Shown: positions 50,610 to 59,443, counted from the stretch's first letter. The stretch: 64,000 nucleotides of DNA from Pseudobdellovibrionaceae bacterium (GCA_020635235.1 JACKAF010000001.1:558001-622000); one strand, 5' to 3'. The notes: generated by a model from the sequence alone, not told the origin. Numbers and translations: made by a program.

Positions 50610-51773
50610 ATGGTGTCAGGTATACTTCGCTCTGCCCTTCTTGGGCTTTTTGTTTTCAGTTTAGTGGCGTGTTCCAACGCGGACTTTGAGAGTCCCCGAA
50701 ACTTCCGCAATTTTAGCCAGAACTTGGAGTCACTCAGCGCCTCGCGTGAACTTAAGTTTGCAAAGAGCAGCCCTACCAAGGGCCGGGCTAAGATATTCCT
50801 CATCGCAGGAAGTGAAGAGAACGCGAATTTTGCCCAAGAGATCGTGGAACAGCGGCTCTATTGGCTGGACCAGGGTTACACCGCAGACGACATAGCCTGC
50901 TTTTATGCCTTACCGAGCGACTACTCCTATCAGGAGGATCGCGCGCAGTTTTCCGTGCTCCGCCCCCATCTGGCAGATTGTCAGCACGCAAACCCTAAGG
51001 ACATTTTTGAGGCGATTCACGAGTCAGGGAAAATGGGGCACGACTTTCTCTATTTGTACGCGACTTCTCATGGGAGCCCCCCTTTCACTGAGCTTTTGAA
51101 AGAGAAAGACCTGAGTTTTGGAACCCGTGCCTTTTTGGATGGTTTTGTAAGAAGCTACCCGGAACTCGCCGATCAATACATGCTGACTGTAGACGGTTCC
51201 CCCTCTGGGCGGACCGCTTCCTTAATGGCATTGGCCGCAGAGTACAAACGGGGCGCGAAGCCTGAAGAAGTATTTTTTACTCCGCGCTATCTAAAGGCAG
51301 CGCTCTCGAGCTGGCCAGCAGAGGTGCAAAAGTACATCGTCTTGCAAGCATGCCACAGCGGCGGTTTCGTTCAGGATCCTCGGACGGAGTTCCAAAAAGA
51401 TCTCCTGTCTTCTATTCCCAATCTTGTAGCAATGACCGCCTCCCGTTATGACCGCAGTTCTTTTGGTTGTGACAGCGGTTCTCATCGGACGTTCTTTGGC
51501 GGGGCATTTAACGACACGTTGTTGCGTTCTGAAGAGAACCCAGACGAGATTCGTTGGCCGCAGTTTTACCGATCGATCAAACGTCAGGTGGAGAAATTAG
51601 AAAAGCTTAGAGAAGTGGAAACTGCTTCACTCCCCGATTTTATCGACACGCGCGGGCGCGGTAGTCAGATAAAGGAAGAAAGCCCACTGAATGAGGGGGG
51701 CGTAGACGTAGGGCCAAGCAGTGGAAACGAACTGGATGAAAACAAGGTAGGAGAGTCCGCAGAGGCCAAGTAG
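50610..51773 (+). CDS. Caspase-like/peptidase C13-family lipoprotein
   Basis: This 387-residue protein has lipobox S-L-V-A-C (Cys21), then a C13-like peptidase domain with the pattern Y-L-Y-A-T-S-H-G (His154) and I-V-L-Q-A-C-H-S-G-G-F (Cys248), followed by a strand with M-T-A-S-R. This is the legumain/gingipain-type dyad seen in bacterial C13 lipoproteins. The C-terminal ~50 residues are acidic and Gly/Ser-rich and lie antisense to the convergent GT-C gene (51627-51773). GGGG precedes the ATG. Acts in the periplasm or on the outer membrane; substrate unknown. Confidence 0.82.
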   Translation: MVSGILRSALLGLFVFSLVACSNADFESPRNFRNFSQNLESLSASRELKFAKSSPTKGRAKIFLIAGSEENANFAQEIVEQRLYWLDQGYTADDIACFYALPSDYSYQEDRAQFSVLRPHLADCQHANPKDIFEAIHESGKMGHDFLYLYATSHGSPPFTELLKEKDLSFGTRAFLDGFVRSYPELADQYMLTVDGSPSGRTASLMALAAEYKRGAKPEEVFFTPRYLKAALSSWPAEVQKYIVLQACHSGGFVQDPRTEFQKDLLSSIPNLVAMTASRYDRSSFGCDSGSHRTFFGGAFNDTLLRSEENPDEIRWPQFYRSIKRQVEKLEKLREVETASLPDFIDTRGRGSQIKEESPLNEGGVDVGPSSGNELDENKVGESAEAK

Positions 51774-52832
51774 CTGCGGGAGCGCAAGCGAGGGTTTTTT
51801 CCATATCAAGAAAAGCGCGAGCCCGCAGCCGGAAAGTCGGCACGGCCACTGAAGCCACATCACGCCTGCTTTTTTCAAGAATCCCAAAAACCCGGGCAAA
51901 CTGAGCATTACAAACGCCGGATCCTTCTTCGATAGGGCTGCGTAGTGGATCATTGGGGCAAAGAAACCTTTGGCGTCGATAAGAAGGAACGGAAGCACGA
52001 GCACAGCGGCAGCTCCGGCAACCCAACCCGTGAGTTGTTTGGCCCCCTGCCGTTGGTGTTTCCATTGATAAAAGAAATAGGGCAGCAAAAGCGGCGCTGC
52101 GGTTTCGCGGGAAAAGAGCAAAAGAGCGAAGGCAAGGTGCTGCAAGCGAACCTTGGATCGCAAACAGGCCCACACAAAAAGATCCAAAAATAGCCACACC
52201 GATCCTGTGTGAAGTGTGCTGACTTCATGCACGGCCTGGCGAGAAAAGGCATGCGTCGCGAGCAAAAAGACGAACGCAAGGGACCAACGCGTTGGTGGCG
52301 AACGCAGACGCGAGAAGGCCTCAAAAAGAAGAAGGTAAAAAACGAATACCGCGAGTAGGTTCAAGTAGCGGACATCTATACCGAGCACATAAAACGGTAC
52401 GTAGGGAATCCAAAGCGCTGGCGGATAAAAATGAGAAAGCTCTCCGCGGGCTTCCAGATAATGGGGGCGGTAGGGATTTTTCCCCTCGCTGACGTCCTTC
52501 AAACCAGCGAGCAGATTGGGAAGCATGTCGGCTTCGGCGGCATTGATACGTGTTGTGTTGATTTTGTGTACCCTAATTCCCAGACCCAACACAGCGATAA
52601 CAATGCCAATCCAGAGAACGGCCGAGGGTTTGCGTGCCCCGAGGCCGCTCGTTTTTTGCTTTCCGAGTAGATAGCTAAACGTGGCGTAGGACGCGAGGAT
52701 CATCAGGGCAACTAGAGGGTAGTGATAGTTCTGTACGCCGAGCCAACGTGCCAGCGGGAGCAAAGCGCCGCCAAGACTCTTGATTGCCAACGCGATTGTG
52801 ATGAAACCCCAAAGTGCTGCCATCGGTACCAA
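51627..52832 (-). CDS. Polytopic GT-C-type glycosyltransferase-like membrane protein
   Basis: This 401-residue protein has about ten membrane helices and periplasmic loops with Asn/Glu-containing ends (L-L-A-G-L-K-D-V-S-E-G-K-N-P-Y, H-F-Y-P-P). This resembles GT-C transferases of the GT87/PMT type, which use polyprenyl-phosphate sugars. It is not diagnostic. Its last 147 bases overlap the convergent caspase-like gene in antisense. A second GT-C-like protein is encoded at 57725. Confidence 0.65.
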   Translation of the reverse strand: MVPMAALWGFITIALAIKSLGGALLPLARWLGVQNYHYPLVALMILASYATFSYLLGKQKTSGLGARKPSAVLWIGIVIAVLGLGIRVHKINTTRINAAEADMLPNLLAGLKDVSEGKNPYRPHYLEARGELSHFYPPALWIPYVPFYVLGIDVRYLNLLAVFVFYLLLFEAFSRLRSPPTRWSLAFVFLLATHAFSRQAVHEVSTLHTGSVWLFLDLFVWACLRSKVRLQHLAFALLLFSRETAAPLLLPYFFYQWKHQRQGAKQLTGWVAGAAAVLVLPFLLIDAKGFFAPMIHYAALSKKDPAFVMLSLPGFLGFLKKAGVMWLQWPCRLSGCGLALFLIWKKPSLALPQLLGLCGLSYLVFIQFVSTAWPYVYAPLIQWAFFLYLTTAPARVDKIGE

Positions 52833-52857
52833 AAAAAGCGTTCTTTAAGACGAGGGA

Positions 52858-52934
52858 TGGTGAGCGGTACTGGGTTCGAACCAGTGACCTCGAGCTTCGG
52901 AGGCTCGCGCTCTATCCAACTGAGCTAACCGCCC
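52858..52934 (-). tRNA. tRNA-Arg (CCG), CCA encoded
   Basis: On the minus strand: acceptor GGGCGGT/ACCGCTC with one G.U pair, anticodon stem CGAGC/GCTCG with loop CTCCGAA (anticodon CCG), T-loop TTCGAAC, discriminator A. The 3' CCA is encoded in the genome, unlike the other two tRNAs in the window. Confidence 0.96.
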
Positions 52935-52988
52935 ACAAGTCGTGTGTCCGGATAAGAAATACGATGAATGGGAAGGTTTCTCAAGCGA

Positions 52989-53363
52989 TTAGAGCTTTTG
53001 GTTTCGATCCACTTCCAGTGGGGGGCGTCTGGGAACGCGGCGGCGCGGTCCCTTGGGTTCTTCTACTTGGATGCTTGCCGGTGGAAATATACTGGCAGGA
53101 TCAGCATCCTCCAGCTGGGTTCGGCAGCGGCGAAGGTCTGGCGTCAGTTCTGAGTCGTTGCGAGCGAGTTCGCGATCCTTAAAAAGGGCGTTCGCGGCCA
53201 GTGTATTGACCTCGCAGTTGCAAAAGCGCTCGCGAAACGGAGTTCCTGCTTCGCGGCCCATGCATTCGCGGATGGCGAAGTTCAGCTCGGAACGACTCCA
53301 TTGATGGATTGGCTCGGCGCACCCGAAAAGCAAAAGACAGAATGTGAGTGCAGCAGTTCGCAA
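52989..53363 (-). CDS. Small Cys-rich lipoprotein
   Basis: I place the start at the TTG at 53363, with GGAG five bases upstream; it begins a signal peptide with lipobox L-L-F-G-C. An ATG at 53423 in the same frame lies inside the predicted -35 box, so it cannot start the mRNA. The mature ~110 residues carry several Cys (R-E-C-M-G-R, F-C-N-C-E) and a basic Pro/Arg-rich tail (R-R-R-V-P-R-R). It resembles the small lipoprotein at 21143 in its W-x-x-x-E...R-x-C layout. Function unknown. Confidence 0.7.
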   Translation of the reverse strand: MRTAALTFCLLLFGCAEPIHQWSRSELNFAIRECMGREAGTPFRERFCNCEVNTLAANALFKDRELARNDSELTPDLRRCRTQLEDADPASIFPPASIQVEEPKGPRRRVPRRPPLEVDRNQKL

Positions 53364-53394
53364 AGGAAACTCCAAGGTCGGTTTGAGTTGGGTA

Positions 53395-53423
53395 AATATA
53401 GAGAAATTGACGCGCCAAATCAA
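53395..53423 (-). promoter_or_regulatory. Sigma-70-type promoter for the 53363 lipoprotein
   Basis: Minus strand TTGATT, 17 bases, TATATT: four and five matches to the consensus at ideal spacing. Transcription would start near 53388, 25 bases before the TTG start codon. This is the clearest promoter I see in the window. Confidence 0.55.
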
Positions 53424-53473
53424 GTGACAATTATCGGCACTCTTTGAGGGATATCAAGGGTTTAGAAATTGGG

Positions 53474-53501
53474 AAAGGGGGAGCCTAAGCTCCCCCTTTT
53501 T
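53474..53501. terminator. Bidirectional intrinsic terminator
   Basis: A near perfect 11-base-pair stem AAAGGGGGAGC / GCTCCCCCTTT with a four-base loop CTAA, followed by T's on the plus side and A's on the other. It lies just past the stop of the minus-strand gene at 53510 and upstream of the next minus-strand promoter, so it insulates the two genes. Confidence 0.8.
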
Positions 53502-53509
53502 GGGCTTGT

Positions 53510-53977
53510 CTACTCTTTTTCGCTTTGTATGGCGAGGTTCGGATTCCCACCGAAGTGGCGGACCTCACCAAACTCGTTTGAAATCGTTATCTCTAGGGCG
53601 TACGGACGCAGATCGTGGCAGTAGCGATCGGTGTGATCGATGATTTCCATTTTGTCGGGCGCCCGCTCGTCCGTGTAAAGATCGTCGGCAGTCGCAAAAG
53701 CGATCACTCGACGGCTGCCGCATTCCAATGGCCGAATGTCAGCAATCGCAAATCTCTGCGCAACCACGGGCGGTGGGCAGGGTGCGATCACACATTTAAC
53801 GGGTAGCTCCTCTTCGAACACCAACGGACTGGAAATACGCAGGCGCTTTTTGAAGTATTCGTTTACCGGTGTGGAATCCTTGAGTTCGACTAAGTCCACT
53901 GCGAAAGATTCGGCTCTCGCCGACGTCAGACAAACAGCAAAGAAAGAGAGCAACAAAAATGAAAATCGACGGCGCAT
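53510..53977 (-). CDS. Secreted protein of unknown function
   Basis: This 155-residue protein starts M-R-R-R-F-S-F-L-L-L with a signal peptide (cleavage near S-A-R-A). The mature part has C-V-I-A-P-C-P-P-P, two more Cys and an acidic, beta-type composition (Y-F-K-K-R-L-R-I-S-S-P-L). I recognise no family; the C-x4-C-P-P segment recalls small Cys-bound extracytoplasmic domains. An upstream in-frame extension to 54124 lacks the signal peptide position and is rejected. An intrinsic terminator follows. Confidence 0.68.
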   Translation of the reverse strand: MRRRFSFLLLSFFAVCLTSARAESFAVDLVELKDSTPVNEYFKKRLRISSPLVFEEELPVKCVIAPCPPPVVAQRFAIADIRPLECGSRRVIAFATADDLYTDERAPDKMEIIDHTDRYCHDLRPYALEITISNEFGEVRHFGGNPNLAIQSEKE

Positions 53978-54151
53978 GTAAGAACCCCAACCCATGTACG
54001 CGACCTTTGCGCGTTTCGTGTAAGGAGTTTGCAAAGGCAATGCCAAAGGAAAGGCGCGTATTCGTGCGTGTATAGTCGGTAGAAGGCGTTCCAATTTGGA
54101 ACCGGTGCCAGCTACTGGTGGCAAGCTATGTGGCGAGTTGCGTTAAGAGGC

Positions 54152-55030
54152 TCAAAAAAACCAGCGTAAAAGGCGTGTCCAGACCAGTTTCAGGAACTGG
54201 AAGATCTGCATATACGACCAGTAGGCGTTACAAAAGCCCGGCGAGTCTGCCAGGTGGCAGGCCTCAAAGAGGTTGAGATCGAAATCGTTACTCGCGTCGC
54301 GGAGGAAAAGGAGGTTGTCATTGCGGTTCAGGTTCCCGTACTGGGACAGCGTGTATTGGTCGTTCCAGGCGCCTGCGTGGGCGACCCCGATGATCTCGAG
54401 ACCGGAGGCGGTTTCGCGTAGCATCGGGCCACCCGAGTCCCCGAAGCAGCTTCCCGCCCGGTTTGCCGGCCCCAGAAGGGAGCGGCCATTGTTGCTGGTG
54501 TCCGAAAGCGGGGTCACAAGCTCGATGTAGTCGGTGATTCGGTAGATCTGATTCGTGCCCGTCCGCTTTATCCCAGCACCCAACCGCGTTTCCAAGCTGT
54601 TGCAGCCGTAACCCACCAGGCGAATCCGTTCGAGCGCGGCCGGAGCGTCTCCGAGCGGGATGACTTGTCCTGCTTCCGGGCTCGCGACAGCTTCTGGAAA
54701 AAGAAGGAGAGCCAGATCGTTGGGATCGTCGATGCCGCCGTTCCCAAAATTCATGATGGTGTCTGTTTGGAAAGTTCCAAAGGCGGAGAGTACGGTGTAT
54801 GTGCCGTCTCGATCAGTGCAGTGGGCCGCGGTCAGTACGGCACGGTCCGCGATGAAGGTCCCGGTACAAAGCCCCAGGCCCCCGGGGGAGACGACTTTAA
54901 CGATCGCGGGGTATTCCGAAGTGATTTCAACTCTTTGCTTAACCGGGGACTCCAGCAGATCCATGTCATTTAGGCCGGAGCAGGCCGCAAGCAGCAGGAC
55001 GCCTGCGTATGTGAGCGCGCGCAAACGCAC
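54152..55030 (-). CDS. Trypsin-like serine protease lipoprotein
   Basis: This 292-residue protein has lipobox L-L-A-A-C (Cys17), then a chymotrypsin-fold protease: L-T-A-A-H-C (His70), D-D-P-N-D-L-A-L-L (Asp105) and C-F-G-D-S-G-G-P (Ser199). All three catalytic residues are present, so it should be active. The C-terminal ~45 residues have two more Cys and an aromatic tail W-T-R-L-L-R-W-F-F. GTG start with AAAGGGGG upstream. Anchored outside the cytoplasm; the target is unknown. Confidence 0.92.
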   Translation of the reverse strand: MRLRALTYAGVLLLAACSGLNDMDLLESPVKQRVEITSEYPAIVKVVSPGGLGLCTGTFIADRAVLTAAHCTDRDGTYTVLSAFGTFQTDTIMNFGNGGIDDPNDLALLLFPEAVASPEAGQVIPLGDAPAALERIRLVGYGCNSLETRLGAGIKRTGTNQIYRITDYIELVTPLSDTSNNGRSLLGPANRAGSCFGDSGGPMLRETASGLEIIGVAHAGAWNDQYTLSQYGNLNRNDNLLFLRDASNDFDLNLFEACHLADSPGFCNAYWSYMQIFQFLKLVWTRLLRWFF

Positions 55031-55163
55031 AGCAACCCCCTTTGGCTCATTGTGTCATGTCTTTGTGCGTGGCAGATGGCGCAATCGTGTGGAACCGCCC
55101 ACATTCTTTGAGGGCTTGCCAGGAGCTGCCCTCATTTGCCAATCTGTTTGGGGGGGGACATAC

Positions 55164-55247
55164 ATGGGGGCAGCAGTTTTCTTTGCAGTAGTTGTTCTTT
55201 GGTTTATCGCGGGTTCAGTCTTCGCGGCCGGCGCGCTCGGCGAATAA
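55164..55247 (+). CDS. Possible 27-residue membrane peptide
   Basis: ATG with a G-rich stretch six bases upstream, followed by 27 residues of almost purely hydrophobic sequence (F-F-A-V-V-V-L-W-F-I-A-G-S-V-F-A-A) ending G-E. Single-helix peptides of this size (as CydX or KdpF) stabilise larger complexes, but no partner is obvious here. The rest of 55031-55347, about 300 bases, shows only TATAAT at 55282 as a possible -10 for the methyltransferase. Confidence 0.3.
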   Translation: MGAAVFFAVVVLWFIAGSVFAAGALGE

Positions 55248-55347
55248 TGCGCTTTCACGACCATCTCTAGCGACTAAGCGGTATAATAAATAAGTTCCGT
55301 TCATTTTTACCGCGTTTCGTCAAATCATCTCCATTTCGAGGCAAATC

Positions 55348-56310
55348 ATGATCGCATCACACGCCATGTCTGCATCTGTGCCGTTGAGCCAGGAAACCAC
55401 AGGTCTTTGGGAAATTGTGCCGTGCAACCTTTGCGGGTCACGGGATGTCACTGTTAAGTACCAGGGCACTACGGATCACGAAGCCGCCGCTCTGATCCAG
55501 TCCTACTCAGCCTCGGGAAATTTTATTTCCGAAGAAACTCTCGTGCGTTGTAACAGTTGCGATCTTGTATTTACTTCCCCAAGACTTCGCAAGGATCTCA
55601 TCTTAAAAGGGTATACGGAGAACGAGGATCCAACCTATGTTTCCCAAGCTGACGGGCGCTTGCGTAGCTTTGCCGCCTGCCTAAAGAGAATAGAAAAGTT
55701 TCAGAAGGTCGGATCTGTACTGGATGTTGGAGCGGCCGCAGGATTTTTTCTAAAAGTTGCCAAAGACAAAGGTTGGGTAACCTACGGCATTGAGCCATCC
55801 AAGTTCTTGAGTGATTTTGGAAACCGCAATTACAACGTGAACATCTACAACGGGACGATTGAAGACGAACCAAAGTGGAATACCGCAATGGACGTGGTGA
55901 CCTTGTGGGATGTTCTGGAACACACTTTTGACCCAAAGGATGTGCTAAAGCGATGCAACCGCTATCTGCGAGAGGGTGGCTTCATCGTGGTGAATTACCC
56001 CAACATAGCAAACTGGATGGCAAAACTAGCGGGACGCAAGTGGTGGTTCATCATCTCCGTCCATCTTTACTATTTCACACCAAAAACCATAGAGAAACTT
56101 TTGCGGCAAACAGGCTTTCAGGTTGTGGAAACAGGTCCACATTTTCAAATGTTGCAGTTTGGCTACCTTTTGTATCGCTTGGAGGCCTACCTGCCCGGGG
56201 TGGCTAAGTTTTTTGGCAAAGTCGCGAAAATGTTGCGGCTTGATGGATTGTTGCTTCCTTATTATGCGGCCCAGACACGTGTCATCGCCAAGAAGGTGGA
56301 AAATCTATGA
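55348..56310 (+). CDS. Zinc-binding SAM-dependent methyltransferase
   Basis: This 320-residue protein has an N-terminal zinc module (C26-x2-C29 and C68-x2-C71), then a class I Rossmann methyltransferase domain with V-L-D-V-G-A-A-A-G-F-F motif I and L-W-D-V-L-E-H. This layout is shared with sugar C-methyltransferases and related O-antigen or capsule genes. GAGG precedes the ATG. It overlaps the next gene by ATGA and is the first of a three-gene operon with an FAD oxidoreductase and a GT-C protein. It probably methylates a sugar or lipid intermediate. Confidence 0.82.
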   Translation: MIASHAMSASVPLSQETTGLWEIVPCNLCGSRDVTVKYQGTTDHEAAALIQSYSASGNFISEETLVRCNSCDLVFTSPRLRKDLILKGYTENEDPTYVSQADGRLRSFAACLKRIEKFQKVGSVLDVGAAAGFFLKVAKDKGWVTYGIEPSKFLSDFGNRNYNVNIYNGTIEDEPKWNTAMDVVTLWDVLEHTFDPKDVLKRCNRYLREGGFIVVNYPNIANWMAKLAGRKWWFIISVHLYYFTPKTIEKLLRQTGFQVVETGPHFQMLQFGYLLYRLEAYLPGVAKFFGKVAKMLRLDGLLLPYYAAQTRVIAKKVENL

Positions 56311-57722
56311 AAGAAAAAACCATAGTGGTTCTTGGGGCGGGCGTAACCGGGCTCTCGGCGGCCTATCGGTTGAGCAAAGATCCAGCCGTGAAGGTGTACG
56401 TAATTGAAAAAAGAAATGCCGTAGGCGGACTGTGCGGCAGTTTCAAAGACGGTGACTTTGTGCTGGATTACGGCCCGCACAAGTTTTACACACTGCTCGA
56501 TGGGATAGTGGATGAGCTCAAGGAGCTAATGGGTGAAGAGCTCATGGAGCGCGATAAAGCGCAAAGCATTTACATGCACGGGCGCTATTATACGTACCCG
56601 TTAAAAATGACCGAAATGCTCACGCGGTTCCCGCTGTCCGAAAGCTTCAAAATACTTTTTAGCTACGGGACACAGCTACTCAAGAATTTTATTTCTAATA
56701 AGGACGCCGTTACCTACGAAGAGTTTATTAAAGAGCGCTTTGGCAATGGTTTGTACCAGAGCATTTTTGCTCCAATGGCTGAGAAGATCTACGGGGACCC
56801 TTCCAAACTCGACAGAAAGCTGGCGGAAGTACGGATTTCCTCTCCGGGGCTGCTATCTGTAGTGAAGCAGTTGTTGTTCCGATCCAAGATAGACAAAAGC
56901 ATTCAGGCTCCAAAATTCCACTACCCCCAGATGGGCTACGGACGTATTCCGGAAAAAATGCGGGAGATCGCAGAACGCAACGGGGCTACTTTTCATTTGG
57001 GCGCGGAAGTGAACCGGCTGGAGATCCACGACGGTAAGGTAGCGGCGGTTCAGTTTACGGACGGCAATGGAGATCGGCAGCGCTTAGTTTGCGATGAGCT
57101 CATTTACACCATCCCAATCGCGCAAATTGGCAAGTTGATCCCGGATTATTCTCCTAGATTGGAATCTGTTTGTGAGAAGGTAAAATCCAGGAACGTCATC
57201 ATTTACTATTTCCTTTTGAAGTCTGGACCGATTCTTCCCTCTATGTGGGTTTTCTTTCCAGAGCAGGAGTTCCGGTTCGGCAGACTTAGCGAAATGACGA
57301 AGTTTTCTCCGAGTACGGCCCCCGCCGGGCACACGGCTTTGATGGTCGACTTCACCTGCGATCCTGAGGATCCAGTTTGGAAAATGAGTGATCAGGCACT
57401 TGGGGATTTGCTACTGGGACAACTGGAGCCACTTAATCTTTTCCAAGCTGATCAGGTAGTGAAAAGGTTCTCAAAGCGTTTTCAGAGCTTTTATCCGGTT
57501 TACAATGTTGGCTTCCAAAACAACCTGAACGAAATTCGGGAATTGGAAGGCCGGTTCAAAAATCTCTATTTCATCGGTCGCACGGGAGATTTCAACTATA
57601 ACAATGCGGATCAGTGTATGGACATGGGTTTCCAGGCGGCGGATCATATTCTCGGCAGGCGTAAAGGAGAATGGAACGGACTCCGCACTGAGCGTTTTGA
57701 TCGGTACAAAATCGTAGATTAG
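56307..57722 (+). CDS. FAD-dependent amine oxidase-family oxidoreductase
   Basis: This 471-residue protein has the dinucleotide motif V-V-L-G-A-G-V-T-G-L-S-A-A-Y-R-L near its start, G-G-L-C-G-S-F and the C-terminal F-I-G-R-T-G-D-F-N-Y-N-N-A-D-Q-C-M-D-M-G, an arrangement seen in UDP-galactopyranose mutase-like and protoporphyrinogen-oxidase-like flavoproteins found in polysaccharide clusters. It overlaps the methyltransferase by ATGA. The substrate is not certain; a nucleotide-sugar or polyprenyl-linked sugar is likely from the neighbours. Confidence 0.82.
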   Translation: MKEKTIVVLGAGVTGLSAAYRLSKDPAVKVYVIEKRNAVGGLCGSFKDGDFVLDYGPHKFYTLLDGIVDELKELMGEELMERDKAQSIYMHGRYYTYPLKMTEMLTRFPLSESFKILFSYGTQLLKNFISNKDAVTYEEFIKERFGNGLYQSIFAPMAEKIYGDPSKLDRKLAEVRISSPGLLSVVKQLLFRSKIDKSIQAPKFHYPQMGYGRIPEKMREIAERNGATFHLGAEVNRLEIHDGKVAAVQFTDGNGDRQRLVCDELIYTIPIAQIGKLIPDYSPRLESVCEKVKSRNVIIYYFLLKSGPILPSMWVFFPEQEFRFGRLSEMTKFSPSTAPAGHTALMVDFTCDPEDPVWKMSDQALGDLLLGQLEPLNLFQADQVVKRFSKRFQSFYPVYNVGFQNNLNEIRELEGRFKNLYFIGRTGDFNYNNADQCMDMGFQAADHILGRRKGEWNGLRTERFDRYKIVD

Positions 57723-57724
57723 GA

Positions 57725-59200
57725 ATGGCACCCGCGCTAAGCAAATCCCACCAACCCGTGTGGTTTCTCGTTGGCCTGATCTGGACGGTAGGCCTCCTTC
57801 TTTCTTGTATCTATGAAACCAGGCAGCCCTCCACAGATGTCTTTCTCTTTAAAGAGGCCGGCGTAAAGTTCGCGACCGCAGGAAGACTGGAAGCTTCCCA
57901 CCTCACGCACATGGGTTTTGGGGAGAGTCGCCCGTACGCCTATTACCCTCCCCTCTACCCGACCTTGTTTGGACTCTGGACTAAAATCGCCGGCGTCGGC
58001 CTTAAGCAATCCATTATCTTTGATGCCCTTCTAAGATTACTCCGCACCTTGAGTCTTCTGGCCTTGCTTTACCCAGTGTGGAGAAAACGGATTCGGGAGC
58101 CCAACATGGTTTTGGCGGCCGCCGTTTTTGTGCTCTGTTTCAGCTTGGTATCCAGCGACGGGGATCGCCCAGATGATTTGGCTGCCATTTTTGGCCTGAC
58201 TTCGCTGCTGGCGCTGCGCCGGGAGCGCCTCTTCTTGGCGGCGTTGTTGTTAGGTTTGGCGGGTGCGACTTCTCCTGCCGGCGGGGTCTTTTTTGCCTTC
58301 GCAGGGAGCTTAAATCTTCTGTACTACCGCCGGTATTTGCCTCTCGTGGGGCTTGGGGCCGGGGCGGTTTTGGTATTTGCCCTTTGCAATCTTCCGGTTT
58401 TTCTTTCCGATCCGCAGGCTTTCCTGAGGTTTTCAAAGCAGGCGGGTATTTCCAATTTTCCGTACAAGGTTTCAAGTGCAGCGGTTTTTTTACAGAGCTT
58501 TGGAGCGGCGCTCAAGCATTCGTGGAGCGCTGGTTGGCCATACGTGATTTGTGCAGGGCTTCTGGGCGGGTTGAGCCTCCGCTACCGATCTACAAATCTG
58601 GGCTGGGTGCGGTGGGCCTCCTGGCTTTTTCTTGGAGCCAACCTTGTAGTTTGGACCTTGCAACCGTACTACCTTTGGTTTTCCATCCTGGGTTTCACTT
58701 TCTTTCTGCTAAGTGAGGTTCCCAAAAGGTCTGCGGCGGCACTGGTTTCGATTTCCTTGGCGTTCCTACCGCTGCTATTCCGGGAAGCCAAAGGGCAGCT
58801 CTCCGCCTTTCAACGCACGCCAAAACAATCCGCGTCCTACGTCGCCAAGACGGTCTTGGAGCGTATCGGGCCTGAAAAATCTTTGGCGGTGGGTTCGGAT
58901 CAGTATTTTACTTTTCGAGCCCAAAGAGAAGTTGCCAACGTAAACTATGTTTGCCCGTACATTGAAAAGTTTGATTTTGTCTACGTGACTCCAAAAAGCT
59001 CTCGACGGGATAGGAAAGAAATCGCGCCGTTCCCCTGTGAGACTTCCCGGGCCTGCTTCGAAGTGGTTGCCGATCTCACACCGGCCCCCGTGTTCAAAGT
59101 TTTTGGAATGAAGACGCCGTATTTTGTACGCGGGAACGGTGGACTTCTTTACGAAAACGTTCCGTGCCGCCCCGCAAATTTTGCAGGCCGACGATTCTAG
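57725..59200 (+). CDS. GT-C-fold membrane glycosyltransferase-like protein
   Basis: This 491-residue protein has about ten membrane helices followed by a ~110-residue soluble domain (from about residue 380) with Cys residues. Early periplasmic loop Y-E-T-R-Q-P-S-T-D-V-F-L-F-K-E has the acidic pair expected of GT-C enzymes. It probably transfers a polyprenyl-linked sugar to an envelope glycan. It starts two bases after the FAD oxidoreductase stop and ends convergently in a shared CTAG with the Mop-domain gene. Confidence 0.7.
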   Translation: MAPALSKSHQPVWFLVGLIWTVGLLLSCIYETRQPSTDVFLFKEAGVKFATAGRLEASHLTHMGFGESRPYAYYPPLYPTLFGLWTKIAGVGLKQSIIFDALLRLLRTLSLLALLYPVWRKRIREPNMVLAAAVFVLCFSLVSSDGDRPDDLAAIFGLTSLLALRRERLFLAALLLGLAGATSPAGGVFFAFAGSLNLLYYRRYLPLVGLGAGAVLVFALCNLPVFLSDPQAFLRFSKQAGISNFPYKVSSAAVFLQSFGAALKHSWSAGWPYVICAGLLGGLSLRYRSTNLGWVRWASWLFLGANLVVWTLQPYYLWFSILGFTFFLLSEVPKRSAAALVSISLAFLPLLFREAKGQLSAFQRTPKQSASYVAKTVLERIGPEKSLAVGSDQYFTFRAQREVANVNYVCPYIEKFDFVYVTPKSSRRDRKEIAPFPCETSRACFEVVADLTPAPVFKVFGMKTPYFVRGNGGLLYENVPCRPANFAGRRF

Positions 59201-59409
59201 TCTTTGCCTAGCAGAACGTTGACGGCCTTGGCGTAGACATGAACTTTATCACCCACCTTGATCGACATTTCGTCGAGCGAGTCGGTCGTCATGACAGAGC
59301 TCATCATAATGTCTGTTCCCGAGAGTTTTACCTTTACGGCACACATGACGTCACCCTTCTTGATTTGAGTGACTTCTGCCTCAATTTTATTTCTGGCTCC
59401 AACTTTCAT
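59197..59409 (-). CDS. Mop/TOBE-domain molybdate-binding protein (molbindin-like)
   Basis: This 70-residue protein is a single Mop domain: S-A/G-R-N-K-I-E-A-E-V-T-Q-I-K-K-G-D-V-M-C-A-V-K-V, ending V-G-D-K-V-H-V-Y-A-K-A-V-N-V-L-L-G. Molbindins bind molybdate or tungstate as oligomers. GGAGG precedes the ATG. No molybdate transporter or molybdenum-cofactor gene is near, so this is an isolated metal-oxyanion-binding protein. Confidence 0.85.
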   Translation of the reverse strand: MKVGARNKIEAEVTQIKKGDVMCAVKVKLSGTDIMMSSVMTTDSLDEMSIKVGDKVHVYAKAVNVLLGKD

Positions 59410-59443
59410 AGATCCTCCAACTCCTTGATTTAGGGATTATCTA

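Noticed and set aside
54660..55247. 195-residue plus-strand frame over the serine protease
   Set aside because: It is antisense to the trypsin-like gene with its intact catalytic triad; only the short end after 55164 has its own SD and is listed separately.
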